Below the pieces are notes generated by a model that made no database searches, was not told where the DNA came from, and saw only the letters and a program-made list of their open reading frames with translations. From Apostichopus japonicus (lineage: Eukaryota > Echinodermata > Holothuroidea > Aspidochirotida > Stichopodidae): a stretch of 64,000 nucleotides of DNA. The stretch's first letter is position 1. The number at the start of each line of letters is the position of its first letter. Positions 48,521-60,308 of this stretch are shown piece after piece. Where the stretch lies: positions 9,078,501 through 9,142,500 of the forward strand of contig NC_092573.1 of NCBI RefSeq assembly GCF_037975245.1, read 5' to 3'. The position numbers and the translations under genes were made by a program.

Positions 48521-50909
48521 TTATAATACAATGTCTTGAATACTTTCTTTAAACAAAATTCTGGTCTATGATTAGATTGCGTGAATTGAATTGGCTGGGT
48601 GGGGGCACCTTTTGGGGGGGTCTGAAAACCCCTTCCCGACCAGCAATTTTGTCAGATTTTCCTTTATTTTAATGTACAGACATACTAATTCCTTTCGACA
48701 AAGTTAAGTCTGTGGGCTAAGATGGGGTGAAATCAACCCGCCTTTTGGGGTGGGTGAGGGTGACATTTGTTGGGGTCTGACAACACCTCCTCGACTGGGA
48801 ATTTTGTCAGTTTTACTTTTTGTAATCAGGGTTGGCATTTTCCCAGGAAACCTGTTTTTCCCACTAAGCGGTAAAAACCAGGTAAAAACCGGGAAAAACT
48901 GGTAAATACCGGTAAAAACCGCCTCCTTCTCGAAAACTAGTATTAATTGTCCGTAAAATGCAGGGTCATCAGTAGGCACAATATTGTTTCATGACAGGCA
49001 TATTTTATTGAATATGGGAGTATCTTAGCTTCATTTTGAGCTATTTTATCACATTCTTATTCTACTTTTTGTGGAAAAAAGAGTAGTTTTCGTATTGCAC
49101 ATGTATAGTTATTCTGTCACGATCTCTTTAGCAGTATGCATTGCCTATTGCCCAAACCATTATAGGTCTACACTGGGACATTCACCCCTCCTAAATTCTT
49201 CAGGCCTATTATGTGGCATGAACAGCGGAGGATAGAACGAAGTGGCGAACCATGGCATCCAAAGCCTCAAATGGACAAGGAACCATATAATAATATAATA
49301 TTATGTGCTCAGACAGTTCATTCCATTAATACAGTAGGCAACAGTTTATTGAGGTGAACTTCAATCCAGGGGGCTCAATAGAAACTGCTTTGAAACTTTG
49401 TAAGGCACATGGGCCCAATTAAAGTATTAAACGCACAATGGCCCTATGGAGCCATTCGCACAACCAAACTGTTTACCTTATGCAAACATGGTCCAATTAT
49501 GATACAACTTCATGCATGAGTGATTAAACACTTTGAGGTGGACAGGTGAGGTGATACTGGGCACTTCCTGTGTATAGGCTAACTGAAGAGGTAGGAGTAT
49601 CAACAACACAAGTAACTGTTCCAATTGTTACCTATTCTCAAATTAGTTGATGTCACAACAGTCACTTAGTACAGTGCCTATAAGCAATATAAGCATAGTA
49701 CAGTGCCTAGTGCGAAGTGTGAACAGAGTACAATTTATCGCAGACATGAAGTGATCGTTCTTGGATGTGAATCATCATTTGGATCTGAGCGGACTAATGT
49801 GGCATGTATAATATGACGAACCATAGCCCTAGGAGGCACCAACAGTTTGATACGAGTCCATTCTCTAGATAATGGAATTATGCATCTCGATAGGAAAACA
49901 AAGTTGGTTGATTTGAGCATCCAATATATTATTTATTTGAATTATTTATAATAGTCTAATCGGTAAACTCACAAGTTATAGATCATAGCTGTTCTTTGGA
50001 TGTAACCCAACCCCCTACCATAAGATGCCATTTTCTTGTAGATTCTATGCTCCTCCACAAGTTCCACATGAGTTTTTAGGAATTCTATATAATTTGAGGT
50101 TTTTCCCGGTTTTTCCCAGTTTTTCCCACTTATAGGTGGGAAAAACCTCCCGGTAAAGACCGGTAAAAAACTTGTTTTTACCGGGCGGTAAAAACCGCCC
50201 GGTAAAAACCGGCCAACCTATTTGTAATGTACATCCATACTACTACCTTTTGACAAAGTTTGGTTTTGCCAAAGTTTGGTCCATGGGCTAGATGGGGTGA
50301 AATCAACCCGACTGGGGTGACTTAGTGGGGGGTCTGACAACCCCTTCCCGACCAGGAATTTTGTCAGTTTTGCCTTTTTTGTAATGTACAGCCATACTAC
50401 TTCCTTCTGACAAAGTTTGGTCCATGGGCTAGATGGGGTGAAATCAACCCGTCTTTTGGGGGGTGGGTCAGGGTAAACTTTGTGGGGGTCTGACATCACC
50501 TTCCCGACCAACAAGTTTGTCAGTTTTTCCATATTTGTAACATACTACCATGCTACTTCCTTTTGCCAAAGTTTGGTCCATGGGCTAGATGGGGTGAAAT
50601 CAACCCGACTGGGGGTGACTTAGTGGGGGGTCTGACAACCCCTTCCCGACCAGGAATTTTGTCAGTTTTGCCTTTTTTGTAATGTACAACCATACTACTT
50701 CCTTCTGACAAAGTTTGGTCCATGGGCTAGATGGGGTGAATTTAACCCGCCCAGGGGGTCTTTTTCAGGGGGTCTGGGGTCCGAACCCGACCACTGGGGT
50801 TGAGCTGACAATTTTTTTGTGAATGACCTAGATGGTCTAAGTAACTTTAAGGGGTCAAACCTTCTGGGCTAAATGGGGTGAAATCATATGGGACAGGCTC
50901 TTGGCTTAA
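48521..50909 (-). repeat. E2 right arm array, interrupted
   Basis: Inverted units occur on both sides of the nested element: 48,521-48,826 and 50,221-50,909. Removing the insert and one copy of TTTGTAAT restores the continuous ...ACTTTTTGTAATGTACATCC phrase present elsewhere in the arms, so the interruption is secondary. Confidence 0.88.
48827..50220. mobile_element. Nested hAT-like element with GGTAAAAACCGG subterminal words
   Basis: Exact 8-bp target duplication TTTGTAAT (48,819-48,826 and 50,221-50,228). The ends are CAGGGTTGGC on the left and TAGGTTGGCC reading inward on the right, as in hAT elements. Just inside each end GGTAAAAACC or its complement GGTTTTTACC is repeated many times (48,850-48,925 and 50,098-50,215), in both orientations. 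The 1.2-kb interior shows no transposase. The insertion postdates E2. Confidence 0.88.
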
Positions 50910-51373
50910 CTCATACACAAGATGCAAACCAAATTTCATTACGGATGCAGTCCGTCTAGTACTTCATTTCGAGAGAAAAAAATAAAAACTACTTTCGGTC
51001 ATATATAGTAACAAATTGTGACACGGTTAGACAGGCGCCTTGCGACGAATTTGCCAAGGGAGGGGCAAAGCTTGTTCCCAAACTTTCTAATTGTAGCGCC
51101 ACCATAAGTTAGCGCGAAGCGCAAAAGAAAATTTTGGCCAAAAATGCCCCCCAGATCGCTGGAAATGGCACTTCCAAGGCCTTGTAAGTTGCATCTAAGC
51201 ATTTTCTATTTTGAAATTACTTTGATATCATAAAAAAATACAAAACATATACTTAAAAAAAACTATGCCATCAAATATTGGGGGGATATTAGATACTATA
51301 TCCCCACCTAAAATATTGGGGGGACATGTCCCCCCCGTCCCCCCCCATGATCGCCGCCCATGATTGTTAATAT
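50910..51373. repeat. Dispersed repeat fragment with GCGCCACC and AGATCGCTGG blocks
   Basis: 50,985-51,215 is a copy of the family at 44,346 and 41,660 (AGCGCCACCATAAGTTAGCG, CCCCCCAGATCGCTGGAAAT, GGCACTTCCAAGGCCTTG). It is followed by two ATATTGGGGGG phrases at about 51,276 and 51,312. Non-coding. Confidence 0.62.
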
Positions 51374-51877
51374 TAGTGTTTACAAGGGTCCAAAAATCAG
51401 GAACCGAGTACCCGAGAGCTATTACCCATCGGGTATCTGGGTATCCGGGTACCCGGGGAAAAAATTACCCTTGTGTATCGCGATTTACAAGAAACTACAT
51501 ATTGGGTGCTATACTAAATGAATTATATTCTCCTCTGACAATGTTTTCATGTCCAAATAGGTGTAAGATAAGGTATGAAACCTTCCTCAACAATTTCTAT
51601 TTGCTTTTGTTTCTGTCATTAACTTGTTAATAAATTAACATCAGTACTAACATCGCAATGCAGCAGCTACTTATGTTTGCTCTCCCATATAAATATCCAA
51701 TTTAGCTCTTAAACAGTTTTAAATACTACTATCTATTATGCAAGCCCAGGGTTTGCACAGTTAGCCACACAATTGCGTGATTCCCACAATATGATCACAT
51801 TTGGAATAAACGTTTAGTTAAAAACCACTTGCAATTATTATTTTTTAGTTATCCCGTTTATACCCGTGCAAACACTA
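51374..51877. mobile_element. hAT-like MITE with TAGTGTTT ends
   Basis: The left end TAGTGTTTACAAGGGT is mirrored by TAGTGTTTGCACGGGT reading inward from the right (14 of 16). Subterminal GGGTATCCGGGTACCCGG words follow at 51,428-51,456. Length 504 bp. No matching 8-bp flank is seen. A rearranged relative lies at 21,702-22,140. An 88-codon frame inside is not recognisable. Confidence 0.68.
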
Positions 51878-51880
51878 TAA

Positions 51881-52124
51881 GGAGATATTGCCACACTGGC
51901 CAGAGTCATTAGTACATAAGATGTTTGGAGATATTGCTTTGTATTCCCTCCTAATTTCAATTTGATTGAATTGCACTATCGAGGAAAATGCATTCAGATA
52001 ATGGTACTGGGGGGAAGTGGTGTTCTGGGTAGGCCTCTAATTAATCCTACCCAGATGTGGCAGGGACTCTCTCTAGGAGGGCATACTGAGGGACACTTTA
52101 CCATTACAGAAGGTATTGTGCCTG
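51881..52124. repeat. 240-bp duplicated segment, copy 1
   Basis: GGAGATATTGCCACACTGGC through TTTACCATTACAGAAGG...GCCTG is repeated at 54,368-54,609 with few differences. It opens with the same GATATTG(C/T)CACACTGGCC phrase that forms the minisatellite between the two copies, so both copies are probably array-edge units of one locus. Confidence 0.85.
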
Positions 52125-53240
52125 AGCGAAAAGAGACTCCAAAGTCTTTAAAGGAGCATTTTGTGTTGGTTTTCAATATTTGGTACTCCTTTTTTATCCC
52201 ATAACAATGTTGCTTATTAGCTTGACTTGTCCTGTTTCACGTCCAATAATATTACAACAAACATTGTCAATTTTACATTTTTTGAACTTTGACTTTGACC
52301 CAAATCACATCAAGTTTTCATATCAAATTCTTGCAATCTGTGCGATCCAATCCATTGCATGTATTGTTAGCACTTACTGTAAGGCTCAAAACCTAAGTAC
52401 TTCGAACTATCATGATCGATCAACCAAAACTCATTAAAATATGTCCTCAAACTTTGCATGTTGCACTAAATAGATTAACATGTAACAAGACTCTAGTTTC
52501 TGGGTTCTTTCATTACAGCTCAAAGTCATATGGTGTTGCTTATTTGTGTTAATTAATTTTTAATAACAAATAACTAGTGCAAGGTACCCCAGGGATTCCA
52601 TAGGGCTTGTAACTCAAAATGTAAATGAACTGTACAATAGAGAGGGCTATATCCAGTTGTTATGTAATCATTTTAAAGATCAATAGCACAATTACATTAT
52701 GCAAGGTTTACCATTAGTATGGTGCAATTTATATCTTCTAGTTCAATATAAGGGGAGGGAGGGAGGAATACCTTAAAAAATATATGTTTAATCTATGTTG
52801 CATATTTATAGCTGATTTGGAGGTATACTGTACAGAAAGTCCAAATGTATCTCTCAACTACCTATCCTCCTTTAAAGCTAAATTTAGGTCACAATGAGGC
52901 CACATGTTCTGTGAAAAAAAACATAATACATGCAGGGGAGGGGGGTATGCTCTGTGACAAAAAAACATAATACATGCAGGGGAAGGGGGGAGGAGGATAA
53001 TACATGGACAACTTTTATAAATGTTTAACATGTTGCTCTTGCAATTCAGGAGAGTACAAAAATAAAGGGTCACTGAAGGACAGTATACAGGAAAAATGAG
53101 GTAATGAGACCATAATTCCTTTATGTTAATTCTGTGACAACAGACAAAAACAGAATACTGCAGTGTTCTCTTTTTATGGTACTTTAGAATGTAGTCATGG
53201 TTGAGGATCCAGACTTGGGGAAAGACCCATTTTTTCACTT
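52125..53240. other. Unassigned sequence with a short tandem duplication
   Basis: No gene. At about 52,908-52,992 a 48-bp unit containing ACATAATACATGCAGGGGA is present twice. Short open frames on both strands (up to 126 codons at 52,858-53,238 minus) are unremarkable and partly built from this repeat. Confidence 0.5.
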
Positions 53241-53342
53241 GTTCTTTTGTAAATTAATTTACTTTCTTTGTAAAGCGCTTTGAGCAGTAACTTTTGTTTA
53301 CTGATTTGGCGCTATATAAGTCTCATTTATTATTATTATTAC
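53241..53342 (+). mobile_element. SINE/LINE 3' tail with ATT microsatellite
   Basis: GTAAAGCGCTTTGAG (53,270-53,284), then GGCGCTATATAAGTCTCATT and an ATT repeat ending near 53,341. This arrangement is a common 3' end of non-LTR retrotransposons and their SINEs in aquatic animals (from memory). No head is identifiable upstream, so it is 5'-truncated. Confidence 0.55.
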
Positions 53343-53399
53343 TAAAGGGGAGCTCATTAGAGCCTTAACATGAGAGCAGTGAAGGTTAATCAACAGTTG

Positions 53400-54175
53400 G
53401 GGTGATCAATACAAAACATGTTTGGAGATACTCTCACACTAGTGTCTCAATACATAAAATGTAAAGTGATATTGTCACACCGGCATGTGTCTCAATGAAT
53501 TACTATTCATGATCACAATTTGGCCATGTTCTCAATACATGACTTGCATGAGGATATTGTACAAATTTAATGATCACACTGGCTTTTGTCTCTCTTTACT
53601 GTCAGTCTACATAACATGTGTGAAGATACCGGGACAATGAACTGTGTTCAAAACATGAATAAAAATATTGTCACACTGGCCCGTGTCAATACATTTAACT
53701 TCAGTATTGTCATTCTGGCCTTTGTCTTTAAGAATAACATGTGAGGAGATATCATCATAATGGTCATTGTCTCAATACATGGATGGAGATATTGTCACAT
53801 TTGCCAATTCTCAACACTGGCATGTGTCTCAACACACTAAAATTATAATGACATTCTATTATCTCAATACACTCACATGTTTCAGAGATAAATTGTCACA
53901 ATGGTTTAATTGTCTCTATACACTAACATGCATATTGATACTGTCACACTGACCAGGTGTTTGAATACAACATGTATGGAGGTATTTTAACACTGACCTG
54001 TAACTCAATGCGCGTCTCTACAATACTGTCACAATGGCCATTGTATCTAACATGTATCCATCCTTGGGTATGTTGTCACACTGAGTTTTGTCTCTAAACA
54101 TAACCTGTACGGAGGTGCTGTCACACCGGCCAGTGTCTCAACACATACATAGCAGGTACAGCAATAGGACCATTA
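53400..54175. repeat. Degenerate minisatellite, about 55-bp units
   Basis: The unit GGAGATATTGTCACACTGGC...GTGTCTCAATACATAACATGT is repeated more than ten times with heavy divergence (for example near 53,455, 53,635, 53,690, 53,785, 53,935, 54,040 and 54,110). The two 240-bp copies at 51,881 and 54,368 begin with the same unit. Confidence 0.75.
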
Positions 54176-54367
54176 TCACAAGTGTTGTTTTTTTGTTATT
54201 TCTCATTTCCTAATTTTTGTTAAGGTTGCTAGCTTTGTTAAACATTTATTATTTGTCTTTCTAGTACCCTGTGTATATATGCTTAATTATACTTAACTAT
54301 GTATTTGTACTTGCATGCATACACAAAATAAATCAAATCAAATCAGTGCCTTTAGGTAGAATGTAAG

Positions 54368-54609
54368 AAGATATTGCCACACTGGCCAGAGTCTTTAGTA
54401 CATAAGATGTTTGGCGATATTGCTTTGTATTCCCTCCTAATTTCAGTTTGATTGAATTGCACTATCGAGGACAATGCATTTGGATAATGGTACTGGGGGG
54501 AAGTGGTGTTCTTGGTAGGCCTCTAATTTGTCCAACCCAGATGTGGCAGGGACTCTCTCTAGGAGGGCAGATTGAGGGACACTTTACCATTACAGAAGTA
54601 TTGTGCCTG
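54368..54609. repeat. 240-bp duplicated segment, copy 2
   Basis: Direct copy of 51,881-52,124, about 2.5 kb downstream. The shared block includes ATTGAATTGCACTATCGAGG, GTACTGGGGGGAAGTGGTGT and ATGTGGCAGGGACTCTCTCT. Both end shortly after CATTACAGAA. No conserved reading frame links them. Confidence 0.85.
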
Positions 54610-56310
54610 GAAAATTCTTGGTAATTTGACAATCAACCTCAAAACACTGCTTTAACATATATCAGTGATGGACTTTGCTCCTTCACATGATATTTATGCA
54701 GTGTAAGAAAATGAAAAGTTGATGACCAGTGCAATGTACAAGTCCTAACAGAAATTGGAAAAGCAAATGTACTTAAATGCCTATTATTCTTAATTTTCTT
54801 GTAATGATAAAATATCTGGTAAAACTTCATTTGATTTCAAGAATTAACATGACATTTATTGGGAGGATTAACAGTAAAAGGACTGCTAAGCATTGACAAG
54901 TTATAATTAACCTTCATCTCAATTAAGTCTTAATCCATAGTAAACAAAGCAATAACGGCGGACCATTCAAGTTACTTCCTGTTTGATTCAGTCTTAGACA
55001 GCAGATTTACACCATATAGTTTAAAGTGGTCCATTGTAGCGTGAACTAATATCCCGCCACACCCACTCACCTCCTAGCTGGATCCGCCCCTGATATAGTG
55101 ACAATGTTTATGCATTAAATGGAAACTTAACAATTTCAGGCATTATACTGTATGCAACTGTCATTAGACATATATCAGAGACATGTAAATCAAGTCAAGG
55201 ATCCTATACAACTGATAATTTGGTGAGGAACTGAATTTAGTAAACGTACACATTAGCAAAGTGGCAGAAGATATACTTCAGTATGCTATAGGCCTCTACC
55301 AAATTTATTTCTTGCTTTCCCTATTGTTCAAGTGTTTATATTTTCAAGCACTCAAAAAAAATATGTTACAAACATTCAAATGCTAAAATCCACAAGTTAT
55401 CCTAACAACTTACATTTAATGATTAGAATATCGTCATAGGTTTGCTATGGCTTGTTTTTTGCATAAAAGGCAAAAAATAACCAGTTAGCAGCTTTTAATG
55501 AAACCCTTGCATACAGTACTTGCAAATATAAAATATAGCTCAAAGCATTCCCTAAATTATCGGGGTACTTATTATGGCTAACCTCAAAGTAGAACTAAGT
55601 TAAGCTGGGAGGCACTTTATTGCAAAACACAGAATGGAATATTTTAACCATACTGAAGTACATTTAAAGCTATTTGAAAGAACAAAATGTAAAACGTGGA
55701 AAGTTTCTTATATACTTATTCAGTTAATTTTCATTTATTTGCTTTTCATTGTTTTAATTGCTATTTTTATTTATTATTATCATTTTATTTATTTATTTAA
55801 TTATTTGTTATTTATTTATTACTATTTTTTTTTTGGGAGGGGGGGCAGGTTGTCTGAACCCCAAGAATCCCCTGTTTGTACAGGTATGTTATGTACTGTC
55901 TCATGTAGTATTTTGAAACAACTGAATAATAACAATGCTTAAACACTACTCCAATCCTTGAAGAAACTTTATCAATTAAGAAGGAATTGGATCAATGAAT
56001 CAATTTTGTTGTTGATACTACCTTTACCAAATCCTGCACCCATAGTTCTGAAGGTTATTTTTCCATTTTGAAGAAGATTACTGATAGCTTTACAAATGAT
56101 TTGTAAATTATTAACTACAGGAAAAAAGTTAAAAACTCATACAGTTGTAATTCTTCCCTCTTATAAGGATAACACTATTCATACTGCTTTGCAGTTCACA
56201 TAGACCCTGTATACTTTCCAACTGATTTAATCCAAAATACTGCATCCCCCCCCCCCCCCAAGGTCCACATCTCTGCAAATACTAAATTCAAATGATTCAA
56301 TTAGCACTGG
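54610..56310. other. Unassigned AT-rich sequence
   Basis: No gene. 55,720-55,830 is a TTTATTTATT-rich tract followed by a T-run/G-run junction near 55,825-55,846; the 102-codon frame across it is an artefact. C-run near 56,246-56,259. Confidence 0.5.
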
Positions 56311-56620
56311 GAAATGACCAATAAACATTGCAACATCTTACATCAAGGGCCTTATAAAATCCAAAACATTCCAAAAGGGGAGGTGGACACCCTACCCCCC
56401 CCCCCCCTTGGACCACTCCCCCAAGTTTCCCTACCTGCAGATGTTAACTTCAAATATGCAATGACATGTACTGAGAGAGAGAACCAGTAAATATTGCATC
56501 TAATTGCTACAAAAATTCCAAACATTTCTTAAAGGGGAAAGGGGGAACCCTTTGTCCACTACCCCCCCCCCCTGGCCCCACTCTCAGACACCAAATTTTA
56601 CTACCAACAGCTTCCCAAAT
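56310..56620. repeat. Copies of the ATTGCA...TAAAATCC repeat family with C tracts
   Basis: ACATTGCAACATCTTACATC...TTATAAAATCCAAAACATTC near 56,325-56,375 and AATATTGCATCTAATTGC...AAAAATTCC near 56,490-56,525. Each is followed by a C-run and CCACTCCCCCAAG-like text. Same family as 33,060-33,555. Confidence 0.6.
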
Positions 56621-59490
56621 GACCCACTTAAGCAACAAAGACATCTCTTCAACCCTTTCCATGTAATTTACCATGAAGGTATCCCATTTCTAGTTACTAA
56701 ATCAACTGTAATTATATAATTTTTCTACAGTAGGGTGTGATTATATAACTTCTCTGTATGTGCGGATATATTATGACTTTTACCTCTCCCTGACTTCTGT
56801 AGCTCTCACCTCCCCCATTTATTTTGGTTTCTAACTAGGCCATACACAACAGTCAGTCTCATCATCTATAGCGTCCCCCCCCCCCACCTGGAAAAAATAT
56901 GTACGCCCCAGTAGGAAAACTACATGAAAAAATTGTAAGCATTGCTTGACAGAGCTGGGAATTAAACTGATACCTCATTTTCTACTTCCCTTACCAATAT
57001 TTTTAAATTCAGTTTGTCATACAATTTTGTTGTTATAAAATAATGTACAGATTTATTACATGCTAGTGAGTTCATTCTAAAATCCTGCATATTGGTGAAA
57101 TGTGAAACCTATAACACCAACATCTATCTTGATCACATTTTCTATTGCATAAACATTTGTACTTTGTCAATCAATTTCAACATATCCACTCTGGGACATG
57201 TTGAAAAAGTGTAATTAAATTCTACAAGTTGCATATGAAATTGTGTGAGTAGATTAATAAATTGTAAAGGTCCATTCCCAAATGTTGTTTATGACAAATA
57301 GCACTCAGTTATTCAGCAGAATGTACTAAGACACTTTTTAATTTAAAGCTGATGTTTTGCTTTGATATGTCACAATAATAGAGCATTTTTGTGCAATTCA
57401 GAATACTCAATCTTCTAGCCTTTTTAGGTATGTTCATTTAAGCTATGCTCAATGTCATGAATGCATTTTTAATTAATTAAGTGCTGAAGTCAACTCCTCA
57501 GTGTAGTTCTCATTGGTAATGTTACCTTCTGTATTATAAACTTCTTTACACTGCCCAAAATCTTTTGCCTTCATATCAACACTAAATCAACCTAGTATTA
57601 AATCCAGCCTTTTTCCTTCACAGATTTTGTGTGACCTTGCAAACTGGAGGCAATACAGTCATATTATGAATTTTATCAATTAGTCAATGTATAGATAAAC
57701 TTAGACATCCAAAAGTTGAAAGCTTGAAAAAACCATAGATATGGTATGTAAAGCTTTCTGAATATAGCACAATGTTACTTATGAGCAATTGTTTCAAAAC
57801 CCATTTTACAAGGTGTTAAATGGTTGAGAAATGCACCTAAAATCTGAACACACAAAGTCCTTGTAACCTCCCGCAAAAGCCTTTCAAATGGTTTGACACT
57901 ATACACCACTCAAATGCCACCACTCTTGGCAAAACATTTTCAGGTGAATTCATGTCCATACTACTTGATTATTTGTGCATGCATCAATAACAATTAAAGG
58001 TGACTTACCAGAGTATATCTATAGCCTATTGTGGGTAGTCAGCCATTCATAATTGATGACCAATGGAATTCTCAGTTTGTAACAAATTTCTGCCACAGCT
58101 GTGTAATACAAACAAACATTTTTCAATGCAATATCCATAACTATATTCTCAGTGATGTACATACAAAATGATATTCCAATGATGCATACAGTTTTTGTAA
58201 TAATGCAAGACCCCTAAATGTTAAGTCCTTTGCCTACTGTAACAAATTACTGAAGTATTATACTAAATAAACAATAATAGTCTGCTGTTATTGGCTTGGT
58301 GATCAATGGTTTTCTATGTTTAATGAAACATACTTGAGTTAATAAAGCAAACTATTGTTTTATGCAATATTGTGCTCTTTATTTCTTCAAACAAAATATT
58401 CAAGTTAAGTAGCCAGACATATGAAAAAGAATGGGTAATTACTTGATGAAGAGATTCTTGGCCCCACAAAATTAACCATTGGGAGGTAAGAAAATATGAA
58501 TTACTTAAAATGATAAATTGATGAATCTCTGCAAATCATTGGAGCTCCCTATTAATCAAAGTGCCTACTTCGCCAAAGTGTTCAATAGGCCTTATGTATA
58601 CTTAATAAAGATAAGAGGAACACTCACCATCACAGCTTCAAAATGATTCCATACTTTCTTGTATATTTTTCGTGGCAGTTCCATGCAATTAGTGTACAAA
58701 TTACACTAATCTTTTCCTCAATTACCAGTGCCCGGGGTTTTCGAGTTACGATTTGTACTGAAGAACCGATGTATTTATAAATGCCTTAGTTAAAGCCTAC
58801 ATTCTGGAAATTTAATTGATTATATTTGCAAGCTATGTTACTAGTTACAAATAAATCATGACCAGTTGTATCATTGTTGAATGTGTATCATTCGTTTACC
58901 AACCTAAGCCAAGTGCAGACATGATGCAGGCCTACATATGGCGAGGACAAAAAAGTGCTGAAAATACCACACTAGTGTCTAGGATATACATCAAATGTAA
59001 CTTGTTACAGTAATGATATTACTTCTATCTCTTTACTGCACACCAATGCCAGTTCTCACCAATTACCGATTCAGGATAAACATTTTTTCTCTGCTGTATG
59101 GATCTATCAAACAATGACTTTTGGAAAGCACTTTATATAAAGTTGCTAAAGAAGTTATAACACTTTGCGTTGTAACTTGAAATTTTACCAGATCACTCTA
59201 GGCATGGTAGAGCATAGGTGCTAAGGTTGCGGGGAGACAGGTAAGCAAGGATGCAGAGTAAATACATCCTTTTCCTTCTGTCATTATTCCAACAGCACAA
59301 TTTCTACACTGCATTGAAAGCAATAGTTTGGGGCAGATTAGAACTGCACAAGACAAAATGGTGGCAGTAATTAAGAACCTGCTCAAGTTCAGTCAAGCGT
59401 GAAGGTCAATTGTATGGAGGTGTGTGAACAGTCATTAACAAAGAGGGGTTGTCAGAGAGATGTTTCAGCCTGATAGTTGCATTGAAAATG
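56621..59490. other. Unassigned unique sequence
   Basis: I see no repeat array, hairpin or gene. The longest open frames are about 60 codons. This is the most ordinary stretch of the window and could be intronic or intergenic. Confidence 0.5.
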
Positions 59491-59498
59491 TACAGTGT

Positions 59499-59580
59499 CC
59501 TTACGGGGTACTGAATTTGTTCCCCGTAAGGAATGTGTACCCTGTAAGTAATGCTGAAACTCGTATAGTACCCCATAAGG
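59499..59580. repeat. CCTTACGGGG hairpin cluster
   Basis: CCTTACGGGG (59,499-59,508) and its exact complement CCCCGTAAGG (59,522-59,531) form a 10-bp stem. Two further related words (GTACCCTGTAAG near 59,538 and GTACCCCATAAGG near 59,568) follow. It resembles a miniature version of the word-array elements A-D. Confidence 0.65.
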
Positions 59581-59599
59581 TATCAAACTTGAACACACG

Positions 59600-59748
59600 C
59601 ATACATACATACATACATACATACATACATACATACATACATACATACATACATACATACATACATACATACATACATACATACATACATACATACACCC
59701 ATACACCCTTACATACATACATACACGCATACATACATACATACATAC
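59600..59748. repeat. CATA microsatellite
   Basis: A pure (CATA)n run from about 59,600 to 59,696, then interrupted copies to about 59,748. It produces spurious tyrosine/cysteine- and histidine/threonine-rich frames on both strands. Confidence 0.95.
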
Positions 59749-59759
59749 AAATTCACCGT

Positions 59760-60308
59760 TGATTCCCTGGTACTACTTTTTGGTAGTACAATTGATCCAT
59801 ATGTTACCATTCAATGTAAGGACTACATAAAAGATATAAATATATTTGCATGTGTGCTGATTAATTAATTAATATACATATTAATTAAGGTTTCTGCTGT
59901 TAATCGTTAGTATTGTCACATTTAGTGTGATTTCAAGGAGGATGGCGGTCTGTAAACTGAGCCCAGTCCGCCATTGCTCAACAAAGAATAAAATCAACAG
60001 GCGTCATCATGTCTGCACTTATTTAGTGTGTACAATGTCCAGCTCCTCGTATCATCGTTTTCTTGTTCGTTTTGACTCGATTGTACTCGTTTTTTTTCCT
60101 TAGGTTTCCCATTGCATATGAATACTGTACACTGTATGCTAAATCGGAATTATAAAGAAGACTAAGCCTAATTATATTACCAACTGCCGTATTGTTTATT
60201 ACGCATTTTCCAGGACCAACCAAATCTTACACGTTTTTTCACGAAATAGAGAATGGCATAAAACACAACATGGAACAATCAATGAAATGAAATTGAGAGC
60301 ATAAATAA
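59760..60308. other. Unassigned sequence upstream of the LINE remnant 3' end
   Basis: No gene. Contains a TTAATTAATTAATATACATA tract near 59,862. For the minus-strand LINE remnant this would be the 3' UTR side, but no poly-A or tail repeat is obvious. Confidence 0.4.

Larger units (their letters stand above)
45116..50909 (-). mobile_element. Element E2, inverted second copy of E1 with a nested insertion
   Basis: Reading from the right, E2 repeats the order of E1: TAAGCCAAG end, unit array, core, inverted array, TTAGTCTGGG end. The core (about 46,466-48,520) matches 25,870-27,892 in reverse complement with very few differences, for example one base in the T run at E1 25,990. Unit numbers in the arms differ. 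The right arm is split at 48,826 by a hAT-like element. Imperfect flanks ACTTACAC and ACTCATAC could be an 8-bp duplication (6 of 8 match). No coding capacity is recognised. Confidence 0.8.

Noticed and set aside
48203-48526. 107-codon open frame in the E2 core
   Set aside because: The nearly identical E1 core has a one-base length change that breaks it; no motif recognised.
59452-59762. Open frames rich in MYVC or HTYI
   Set aside because: Direct translation of the CATA microsatellite.
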